Shown here: positions 1 to 4,702 of the stretch, piece after piece
How the letters are laid out: every line of letters begins with the position of its first letter
Numbering within the stretch: the first letter of the stretch is position 1
Translations under genes and position numbers: made by a program
The notes under the pieces: model-generated
What the model saw: the letters and a program-made list of their open reading frames with translations, nothing else
What the model was told of the DNA's origin: nothing
The model's database searches: none
Assembly: GCA_021795255.1 (NCBI GenBank)
Contig: JAJYPQ010000340.1
Span: forward strand, 1 to 5,051
Origin: Pseudomonadota bacterium
Lineage (GTDB): Bacteria; Pseudomonadota; Gammaproteobacteria; Acidiferrobacterales; Acidiferrobacteraceae
Direction: 5' to 3'
DNA: 5,051 nt

Positions 1-109
1 CCGTGTGTTCATGCTGGGTGAGATCGCGAACAAAAAGAGCGATCAGAAACACAAGCCCGACAAAGCCGAGCAGGGTCCCCACCCCGTAAGACAGAATGCC
101 CCACATCAC
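1..109 (-). CDS. N-terminus of a probable FMN-binding glutamate synthase family protein (partial, runs off the left edge)
   Basis: Only the first ~36 codons are in the window. Read on the minus strand from GTG (109-107) or the next codon ATG (106-104), it begins MWGILSYGVGTLLGFVG and continues through LVFLIALF to RDLTQHEHT. This is one hydrophobic helix (about residues 2-26) followed by a polar segment. From knowledge of the family, membrane-anchored FMN-binding glutamate synthase domain proteins often start with one such helix followed by a (R)D-x-T/L-Q-x-x-H segment leading into an LRN-(F/Y)-P-V-I-G motif; that second half lies outside the window, so the assignment rests on the anchor and the RDLTQHEHT stretch. 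A GAGGAG Shine-Dalgarno (124-119) lies 9 nt before the GTG and 12 nt before the ATG, which favours GTG slightly. A nearer ATG at 114 is followed at once by ACG TGA and is not usable. Another membrane-anchored protein remains possible. Confidence 0.55.
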   Translation of the reverse strand, partial: MMWGILSYGVGTLLGFVGLVFLIALFVRDLTQHEHT

Positions 110-132
110 GTCATGACTCTCCTCTCTCTCCT

Positions 133-159
133 AGTATAGCTGAGCCATATGCTGTGCAA
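133..159 (-). promoter_or_regulatory. Candidate sigma70 promoter for the leftward gene
   Basis: On the minus strand there is a good -10 hexamer, TATACT (138-133), about 9 nt upstream of the GAGGAG ribosome binding site. The best -35 is TTGCAC (159-154) with a short 15-bp spacer, or CTTGCA one base further out with 16 bp. The implied 5' UTR is only about 20 nt. The -10 is convincing and the -35 is not. Confidence 0.4.
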
Positions 160-205
160 GGATTATGCCCATTTTAAGGCCGACGGGCCTGGAAACGCAG
201 GGCGA

Positions 206-234
206 TTGAACTGGGGGCCGTAACATCATAATAT
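206..234 (+). promoter_or_regulatory. Candidate sigma70 promoter for the TSUP exporter unit
   Basis: TTGAAC (206-211) and TAATAT (229-234) are separated by exactly 17 bp in a locally AT-rich patch (221-240) within GC-richer DNA. Each hexamer matches the sigma70 consensus at 4 of 6 positions; TATTAT (232-237) is a better -10 but would give a 20-bp spacer. Transcription would start near 241, leaving a leader of about 125-130 nt before the first start codon at 371. No other convincing rightward promoter is seen between here and the exporter gene. Confidence 0.45.
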
Positions 235-313
235 TATCCTATCCTTGCTGGTTTACCCGATATGGTTCGCCAAGTCGGAAGACGGGCTCTACCACCTTTG
301 CTCGCCCAGGGCC

Positions 314-329
314 TGCGCTTGCGAGCGCA
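314..329 (+). other. Hairpin in the 5' leader of the exporter unit
   Basis: TGCGCT (314-319) and AGCGCA (324-329) form a perfect 6-bp stem around a TGCG loop. It lies about 30 nt before the AAGGAG ribosome binding site at 361-366 and is followed by an A-rich stretch (about 340-355), not a T run, so it is not an intrinsic terminator. It could influence leader stability or ribosome access; no known riboswitch class was recognised in the leader. Confidence 0.3.
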
Positions 330-360
330 CTTAGAATCGTTAAAAGAAAGAAACCCCTTT

Positions 361-366
361 AAGGAG
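361..366 (+). promoter_or_regulatory. Strong Shine-Dalgarno (AAGGAG) ahead of the small upstream ORF
   Basis: AAGGAG is a full match to the anti-SD core and sits 4 nt before ATG at 371. The exporter's own ATG at 420 has no comparable purine-rich site in the preceding 20 nt. Ribosomes would therefore load at 371 first, which is the basis for proposing translational coupling. Confidence 0.65.
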
Positions 367-370
367 ACTT

Positions 371-427
371 ATGAGTTCTACTTCGCGCCGAGCGCGGCGT
401 CCACGCGTTGCGCTGACCCATGGTTGA
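371..427 (+). CDS. Arg-rich 18-aa upstream ORF overlapping the exporter start (possible leader peptide)
   Basis: The ORF begins ATG (371) just after AAGGAG and encodes MSSTSRRARRPRVALTHG, stopping at TGA 425-427. Five of residues 6-12 are arginine, spelled with four different codons (CGC, CGA, CGG, CGT, CGC). Its last 8 nt overlap the exporter start ATG at 420 in the +1 frame. The arrangement looks like a translationally coupled leader peptide. The alternative is that 371 is the exporter's true start and a one-base indel (natural or sequencing) separates it from the rest of the gene. I know of no named peptide with this sequence. The ribosome binding site is solid; whether the peptide has a function is inference. 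Confidence 0.4.
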   Translation: MSSTSRRARRPRVALTHG

Positions 428-1175
428 CCACCTCACCTTAGGCCATCTCATCGCCCGCCCGGCGCTTCTCCTGTTCGTCACGATCGTCGTCTTTGGGGCC
501 TTTTATGTCCGCGCGACCATAGGCTTTGGATCGGGGCTGATTTCGGTGGCCCTCCTATCCCTCAGTTTCCCAGTCAAAGAGGTCGTCCCGGTCGTGCTGC
601 TGCTCGACCTTCTCGGATCGATTCTACTTGGGGCCTACGACTTTCACGAGATGCAATGGCGTGAGCTATCCTGGCTTATTCCCGGAAGCATCGTCGGGCT
701 GGCGGTGGGGGCCTTGGTATTAGCACATACTAATGCCCAAAACCTCACGCGGTTTTTGGGTATCTTTATCCTGGCCTACGTGGTGTACGCGCTTATTGCC
801 AAGCCCGAGCGCATGCCCCGGATCTCACGCCCTTGGGCCCTCCCCCTTGGCGTGTTTGGCGGCCTCATAGGAAGCCTGTATGGGGGCGGGGGGCCGCCCC
901 TGGTCGCTTACCTGCAGATGCGACACCTGGAAAAGCGCCAATTTCGTGCGACCTTTCAGGCGATCGCGCTCGCCGATAATGTCTTGCGCGGTGGTCTCTA
1001 TATTGGCCTTGGGCTCCTGAACGGGACCCTAGCCCTGGCCTTTGTCGCATTAGCCCCGGCGGCCGCCCTTGGACTCTATCTCGGTAACAATCTGCACATG
1101 CGTATCAACCAAAAGACCTTTCTTCACGCGACGCTTGCCCTGCTGGTCGCCGTGGGGATCAAATATCTCATCTGA
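420..1175 (+). CDS. TSUP (TauE/SafE, former DUF81) family membrane transporter, probable sulfite/organosulfonate-type anion exporter
   Basis: This 251-aa protein is almost wholly hydrophobic and shows the internal duplication typical of the TSUP family. The first repeat carries ATIGFGSGL (residues 32-40) after the first helix (about 15-32). The second carries FGGLIGSLYGGGGPP (146-160), matching the glycine-rich G-x-x-G-x-G-G-P signature that opens the second half. About seven to eight membrane helices can be drawn, with a basic, polar link around residues 126-138. Length is normal for the family (about 240-270). Members export sulfite, sulfoacetate or other C-S compounds, or move other small anions; the substrate cannot be told from sequence. 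The start at 420 lacks its own Shine-Dalgarno and overlaps the end of the 18-aa ORF (371-427), so it is probably reached by coupling. A weak hairpin follows the stop. Family assignment is secure, substrate is not. Confidence 0.9.
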   Translation: MVDHLTLGHLIARPALLLFVTIVVFGAFYVRATIGFGSGLISVALLSLSFPVKEVVPVVLLLDLLGSILLGAYDFHEMQWRELSWLIPGSIVGLAVGALVLAHTNAQNLTRFLGIFILAYVVYALIAKPERMPRISRPWALPLGVFGGLIGSLYGGGGPPLVAYLQMRHLEKRQFRATFQAIALADNVLRGGLYIGLGLLNGTLALAFVALAPAAALGLYLGNNLHMRINQKTFLHATLALLVAVGIKYLI

Positions 1176-1198
1176 AGGACCTCTGCGTGACGCTCTCA

Positions 1199-1214
1199 AC
1201 CCGCTAAAGCGGGT
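1199..1214 (+). terminator. Possible weak terminator after the exporter gene
   Basis: ACCCGC (1199-1204) and GCGGGT (1209-1214) form a perfect 6-bp GC-rich stem with a TAAA loop, 24 nt after the exporter stop codon. The downstream sequence (AAGCTTCTTGT) is only partly T-rich, so intrinsic termination would be weak. The rest of the 1176-1402 spacer, between convergent genes, shows no gene. Confidence 0.4.
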
Positions 1215-1402
1215 AAGCTTCTTGTCGAGCTAACACGGTTCATGGGCATGCTCCTGGGAGCCCTCCACACATCGTGCAGCGCTTGATTCCCTGTGTCAGC
1301 AAGACAATGCCGACCAGACAAATCCAGCGGTTAAGTAGCGCGGGACCGGTGTTTCGGGGAGCGATACCTTAATGATAGCGCGTAAGAGCGGGAGGGAATA
1401 AA

Positions 1403-1425
1403 GAGGGCGGGATCACCCCGCCCTC
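1403..1425 (-). terminator. Intrinsic terminator of the beta-barrel protein gene
   Basis: GAGGGCGGG and CCCGCCCTC form a perfect 9-bp, very GC-rich stem around a 5-nt loop, 12 nt beyond the stop codon of the leftward gene. Read on the minus strand the stem is followed directly by TTTATT, giving a proper U tract. On the plus strand it is followed by CACAGC, so it should terminate leftward transcription only. Confidence 0.85.
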
Positions 1426-1437
1426 CACAGCTTAGGC

Positions 1438-1938
1438 TCAGCGCACAGCAAAGTGATAGGTAGCGCCTACCATCAACTCGTCGCCGTTCTGACTCGGACC
1501 GTTGGCGGTCCGAGGGTTCAGGATCAGATCGTATTCGGCGCGCACACTCAGCTGGCGCAAAACACGGTAGCTGACCCCCGCTCCAATAATAGGTCTCGTG
1601 CTATTGCGTACAAAGGCACCGTTGCTGCTGTAGATGTGGGCGACCCCGGCACGGACTAGAAAATGCACGCCGCGGAGCTGCCGGATGGGGGCGCGGTACA
1701 GGCCAGTCACACTGAAAATACCCATCTTGCCAGGATTAGCGCTCAGTGCTTGGTAGCCGAGTTCGATCCCGACCGGGAAGGAACGAGTCGACATCCCGCC
1801 GTAGACCCCGACTGGCGATGTTCCCGAAAGAGCGCCGCCCGTAAGACCCACGTCGGCACCGACCCATACTCGCGCCATGCTGGCGACCGGCCAAGCACAC
1901 AAAGCGAGGAGGACAAGCCTTGTCACAGAATTCTTCAT
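1438..1938 (-). CDS. Small outer-membrane beta-barrel protein (OmpA-TM/opacity-porin-like), function unknown
   Basis: The 166-aa product starts MKNSVTRLVLLALCAWPVASMA, a classic Sec signal peptide: basic start, hydrophobic core about residues 8-19, and S-x-A cleavage expected after A22. The mature ~144 residues alternate in beta-barrel fashion, with amphipathic stretches such as RVWVGADVGL (23-32), FPVGIELGYQAL (54-65), GIFSVTGLYRAPI (73-85), VHFLVRAGVAHIY (91-103), RPIIGAGVSYRVL (115-127), LSVRAEYDLIL (130-140) and ELMVGATYHFAVR (154-166). That suits an eight-stranded barrel. The chain ends HFAVR, with the usual C-terminal aromatic (F164) two residues in from the end, a mild departure from the BAM signal. 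There is no C-terminal peptidoglycan-binding domain. AAGGAG (1952-1947) lies 8 nt before the ATG, and a strong terminator follows, so the gene is probably monocistronic. Barrel type is well supported; no specific function can be named. Confidence 0.8.
   Translation of the reverse strand: MKNSVTRLVLLALCAWPVASMARVWVGADVGLTGGALSGTSPVGVYGGMSTRSFPVGIELGYQALSANPGKMGIFSVTGLYRAPIRQLRGVHFLVRAGVAHIYSSNGAFVRNSTRPIIGAGVSYRVLRQLSVRAEYDLILNPRTANGPSQNGDELMVGATYHFAVR
1493..1514. repeat. Perfect 9-bp inverted repeat inside the beta-barrel gene
   Basis: CTCGGACCG (1493-1501) and CGGTCCGAG (1506-1514) flank a 4-nt loop (TTGG). On the coding (minus) strand it spans codons for about R143-S149 (RTANGPS), in the predicted last surface loop. 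Neither strand has a T tract after it, so it is not an intrinsic terminator. Confidence 0.8.
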
Positions 1939-1965
1939 ACCATCGTCTCCTTGAAAGTCGCTCTT

Positions 1966-1995
1966 ATTTTAAACAAAGCTGCTCTTCATTTTTAA
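1966..1995 (-). promoter_or_regulatory. Candidate promoter for the beta-barrel protein gene
   Basis: On the minus strand TAAAAT (1971-1966) is a 5-of-6 match to the -10 consensus, about 14 nt upstream of the AAGGAG ribosome binding site. The best -35 is TTAAAA (1995-1990) with an 18-bp spacer. The stretch 1965-1996 is clearly more AT-rich than its surroundings. The -35 is weak, so this is tentative. Confidence 0.35.
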
Positions 1996-2096
1996 ACGCG
2001 CCCGCCTGGCACGCAGGGGCATAGTCTAAACGTTCCTGGCCATCAGAGAAAGCCATGACCGTAACGGGCTTCTCACCCCTTGCGTTCACAAACCGT

Positions 2097-2102
2097 TACA
2101 AT
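2097..2102 (+). promoter_or_regulatory. Possible -10 element for the sulfotransferase/GT9 unit
   Basis: TACAAT is a 5-of-6 match to the sigma70 -10 in the spacer between the divergent beta-barrel and sulfotransferase genes. No acceptable -35 lies 16-18 bp upstream. It is the only hexamer I would single out in 1996-2209; a regulator-dependent promoter is possible. Confidence 0.2.
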
Positions 2103-2209
2103 CCCTACCCAAAGCTTACGGTAGATTATGAACATGGTGACGATGCCAGTTCAATCCTCCGCCTTTCGAGCGCACACAATACAGGTCAGCTCGCCTGCGG
2201 ACCTTCGCT

Positions 2210-3409
2210 TTGGCGGCTAAAAAGCTCAACATCCGGCGCACCGTGCGATGGACTGCCATAGCTGCGCGCCTTGCGAGCCTCCATTTCGCGTCGCATCGCA
2301 TGAAACACAAGTTGCGTGTGCTGAGCCGCCGCCATCTGACCTTGATTCGCGAAATCGAGAATCTCGCGAATCAACAGGCGGCAACAAGCAGCGGCCCAAG
2401 CCGACAAAGCCAGTCTAGCGATTGGGCAACCGAAGGCCCTATCTTCGTGCACAGCGCGTGGCGCGCCGGATCCACTTACTTTTGGAATAAGTTTCGCTCA
2501 TCCCCTCGCTACCTCGCTTACTACGAGCCATTTCACGAATCTTTAGAGACCCTGACAGCGTCCGCTATAGAGACCGCGACATCCACATCGTGGCCTTGCC
2601 GACACCCGGTCCTAGACGCTCCGTATTATAAGGAGTACAGCAACCTTTTGGAGGCTTGTGGAGGCGTGAAGAATTTTCAGTGGACCTTCCCCTATCTCAA
2701 TTATTTCCTCCATAACGAGCCGCTACCCGATCAACAGGCTTATCTTAATGCGCTGTCTCACTATGCCAAGACGCGCAGATTGCGACCCGTATTCGGCTTC
2801 TGTCGATCGATCGGGAGAATGCCCTGGTTCTCCCGATACATGCCCGGGGTTCATATTGCGCTCACGCGCGATGCGCTCGGCATGTGGCGCTCTGCACTTG
2901 ATCGCAAAAAGGCCTACGACGACTTGTACTTTCTCGCTCGTCCTTTGCTCATTTTGTTCGTAGCTCGTCGCGACCCCTGGATTGCTCGCTATTTCGCCGC
3001 CTTAGGCCTCGGAAGCCTGCCACGGATCAGCGATAGCGGAGTCGCCCGTCGGCAGGCCGAACAGATCGTGCGCCGTGACTTGTCACTCACAACGCGAGCG
3101 TTTGCAGCCGTGTTTGCCTTGGGCACTGCGTTGTCTCAACGTCACGCCGACATCGTCATTTCTATGGAGGCCTTATCGACCGAGCTTGGGTGCCGCGCAA
3201 TCAGCGAAACCTTGATCGGACGCTACGACATTGATCTCAACTGGCGGGATTGCCGGATCCCGGTTTATAGTCCGTGCAGCGAAGATGAGTTGTTTCTTGA
3301 TTGCTGGAATCGCGCCTCTATCCTGGCCGAACGTTCCATTCCTCACCCTCACCCTCATACTCTCGCTACCGATGATCGGTTTACTCTCGTCGTGCAAGCG
3401 AGCCAATAG
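2210..3409 (+). CDS. Probable PAPS-dependent sulfotransferase
   Basis: The reading frame encodes up to 399 aa. Residues 79-92 (FVHSAWRAGSTYFW) form the 5'-phosphosulfate-binding loop of sulfotransferases, with R85-A-G-S-T89 matching the R/K-x-G-S/T-S/T core after a beta strand. YYEPFHE (104-110) fits the Y-E-P segment that follows in bacterial enzymes. The 3'-phosphate site is seen in ALTRDALGMWRSAL: R220 and S228 are eight residues apart, the canonical spacing. Such enzymes move sulfate from PAPS to a glycan, lipid or small molecule; the acceptor is unknown. The N-terminal ~70 residues are basic and helical, rich in Arg/Lys and then Gln/Ser, outside the catalytic fold. The start is unsure: TTG 2210, GTG 2243 and ATG 2300 are all in frame, none with a clear Shine-Dalgarno, and the frame is open only from 2141. 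The C-terminus carries PHPHPHT (residues 378-384). A GT9 gene follows 110 nt later, suggesting surface glycan sulfation. Confidence 0.75.
   Translation: MAAKKLNIRRTVRWTAIAARLASLHFASHRMKHKLRVLSRRHLTLIREIENLANQQAATSSGPSRQSQSSDWATEGPIFVHSAWRAGSTYFWNKFRSSPRYLAYYEPFHESLETLTASAIETATSTSWPCRHPVLDAPYYKEYSNLLEACGGVKNFQWTFPYLNYFLHNEPLPDQQAYLNALSHYAKTRRLRPVFGFCRSIGRMPWFSRYMPGVHIALTRDALGMWRSALDRKKAYDDLYFLARPLLILFVARRDPWIARYFAALGLGSLPRISDSGVARRQAEQIVRRDLSLTTRAFAAVFALGTALSQRHADIVISMEALSTELGCRAISETLIGRYDIDLNWRDCRIPVYSPCSEDELFLDCWNRASILAERSIPHPHPHTLATDDRFTLVVQASQ
2342..2374. repeat. Perfect 11-bp inverted repeat in the 5' part of the sulfotransferase gene
   Basis: TTGATTCGCGA (2342-2352) and TCGCGAATCAA (2364-2374) are exact reverse complements separated by 11 nt. 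Each arm contains the palindrome TCGCGA. It encodes about LIREIENLANQ (residues 45-55), a helical, non-catalytic segment. It lies 40-130 nt after the candidate start codons, so it could be an mRNA hairpin or an operator-like dyad. No T tract follows. Confidence 0.85.
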
Positions 3410-3519
3410 GCCACAGCGAGCTCCGGCCGTCGACGCCCGCACTCGGCACATGTACGATCAGGGTTTTGCAAGATCGCCTAAGCAGCACCTGGATAGGCTC
3501 CGGCCTTAATGAGAGACCC

Positions 3520-4686
3520 ATGGACAAAACGCTTTCGCGCCCGCCAGGCTCAACCGTTCAACGGAAGTTGGGTACCAGAGATATCTCCGATGCAGTATCC
3601 GCCAACAAGATCCGTCGGGTCCTGATCATCGCGCCCCAACTTCTCGGTGATGCCGTGGTGTCGACGGTCCTTCTGACGGCGTTGAGAAATATCGCGCCGC
3701 ACTGCACAATCGACGTCTTGGTACAACGCTCCTTGTCCGATATCTTTGCCCACAACCCAGCCGTCGCCGTTGTGCATCCGATTGAGAAGGACTGGCGCAA
3801 GCAAGGTGTTCTTCGGACCCTGAGGCCGCGTGCCGCGCTTATCCGGGCGCTCCGTCGGAATCGTTACGATCTTCTGATCCAATCCCCACACAGTACCGAC
3901 GGGTCCTGGGGGCCAGTTCTGATCTGGCTATTGCGGATTCCCTATGCGGTAGGCGCTGCGGCCGGCGTTCATGGATCGCCCCTGAAACGCTTTCTTTGGC
4001 GGAGGGCCTTTTCGCACAGTCTCGGTGAACCGCAGCCGGACCAACCGCCACGCCATGTCGCCGAAGTTCATCTTGACCTTTTAAGACGCGTCGGCCTGCC
4101 GCCACCCCTGGGAAGCCGTGGCACAAGCCTCATTCCGGACCCCGCGGCCGGGCCGCGCGTGGCAGCACTCCTTGCCCACCTTAAAATTCCCCATAAGCGG
4201 TTTGTGTTATTTGCGCCCACCGCCGGCAATACCGGACGGACCTTGAGTTTTGACCTTTGCTCACAATTCATCGCTCGATGTGTAAACGATGGCCGATGCG
4301 TCGTCTTAACCGCAGGACCGACTGATCGCGAACGGTCCTTCATAGGCTCTCTCTTCTACAATCAAGGGGATCTTGTCCATAAACTAAGCACGGATCTCAC
4401 TATAACCGAGCTCACAGCCCTCGCCGCCGCGGCCGAGGTTTTTGTCGGCACCGATTCCGGCACCATGCATATCGCCGCCGCCATGGGGACCCCTGTCGTC
4501 GCCTGCTTTGGTCCGGGTGACGAGGGTCGGTTCGGCCCTTGGCAAACCGCCCAACGTCTCGTCACAAGTCCTCGTGCGTGCCGCCCTTGCGACCAAAACG
4601 GCTGTGGCAATAGTGGACGGGCTGACTGCCTTGACGACCTTTCCGCCGATAGCTTGATGCAGGCCCTAAATACCCTTCTCACCTAA
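3520..4686 (+). CDS. GT9 family glycosyltransferase, LPS heptosyltransferase-like (WaaQ/RfaQ-type)
   Basis: The 388-aa product has the two Rossmann halves of ADP-heptose:LPS heptosyltransferases. The N-terminal half opens IRRVLIIAPQLLGDAVVST (31-49), with D44 at the position of the catalytic Asp of WaaC. HVAEVHLDLLRRVGL (179-193) matches the H-x-V-E-x-x-L-D-L-L-R-x-x-G-L segment common in WaaQ-like members. The C-terminal half has FVLFAPTAGNTGR (228-240) and GTDSGTMHIAAAMGTPVVACFGP split over 310-332, the sugar-nucleotide signature D-S/T-G-x-M-H. Four cysteines follow as C354-x2-C-x4-C-x7-C370, seen in many GT9 proteins. The lysine normally found in the K-x-W-P segment after the second-half strand is not evident; R240 may stand in. 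Start: ATG 3520 with GAGAG 4 nt upstream is preferred; a TTG at 3466 would add 18 residues that look non-conserved. The enzyme should act at the cytoplasmic face of the inner membrane on LPS core or another glycolipid, probably co-transcribed with the sulfotransferase. Donor and acceptor are not determinable. Confidence 0.85.
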   Translation: MDKTLSRPPGSTVQRKLGTRDISDAVSANKIRRVLIIAPQLLGDAVVSTVLLTALRNIAPHCTIDVLVQRSLSDIFAHNPAVAVVHPIEKDWRKQGVLRTLRPRAALIRALRRNRYDLLIQSPHSTDGSWGPVLIWLLRIPYAVGAAAGVHGSPLKRFLWRRAFSHSLGEPQPDQPPRHVAEVHLDLLRRVGLPPPLGSRGTSLIPDPAAGPRVAALLAHLKIPHKRFVLFAPTAGNTGRTLSFDLCSQFIARCVNDGRCVVLTAGPTDRERSFIGSLFYNQGDLVHKLSTDLTITELTALAAAAEVFVGTDSGTMHIAAAMGTPVVACFGPGDEGRFGPWQTAQRLVTSPRACRPCDQNGCGNSGRADCLDDLSADSLMQALNTLLT

Positions 4687-4689
4687 GCC

Positions 4690-4702
4690 GCCGCCTTGCG
4701 GC
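4690..4702 (+). terminator. Weak hairpin just after the GT9 gene
   Basis: GCCGC (4690-4694) and GCGGC (4698-4702) form a 5-bp stem with a CTT loop, 3 nt after the stop codon. It is followed by CCGCTGTCTTT, so the T-rich stretch starts about 7 nt late. A tight 3-nt loop and an offset tail make intrinsic termination doubtful. Confidence 0.3.

Noticed and set aside
883..900. G-rich perfect inverted repeat (GGGGCGG, loop GGGG, CCGCCCC) in the exporter gene
   Set aside because: It falls exactly on the codons for the conserved GGGGPP motif of the TSUP family, so glycine and proline codons explain it without invoking a regulatory structure.
865..1050. Minus-strand open frame opposite the exporter gene
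   Set aside because: It lies wholly inside a well-supported membrane protein gene and has an Arg-rich, non-family composition typical of antisense frames in GC-rich DNA.
1453..1995. Plus-strand open frames (1453-1659, 1663-1995) opposite the beta-barrel gene
   Set aside because: The minus-strand gene has a signal peptide, RBS and terminator; the opposite frames have none of these and no recognisable motif.
2055..2261. 68-codon plus-strand open frame between the beta-barrel and sulfotransferase genes
   Set aside because: It overlaps the sulfotransferase start region, has only a poor purine-rich site (AGAGAAAG) before its ATG, and no recognisable features.
2186..2452. Minus-strand open frame over the 5' part of the sulfotransferase gene
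   Set aside because: Antisense to a frame with clear PAPS-binding motifs; no RBS or family signature.
3550..4682. Several minus-strand open frames opposite the GT9 gene
   Set aside because: All are shadows of a gene carrying intact GT9 signatures and have no supporting start signals.
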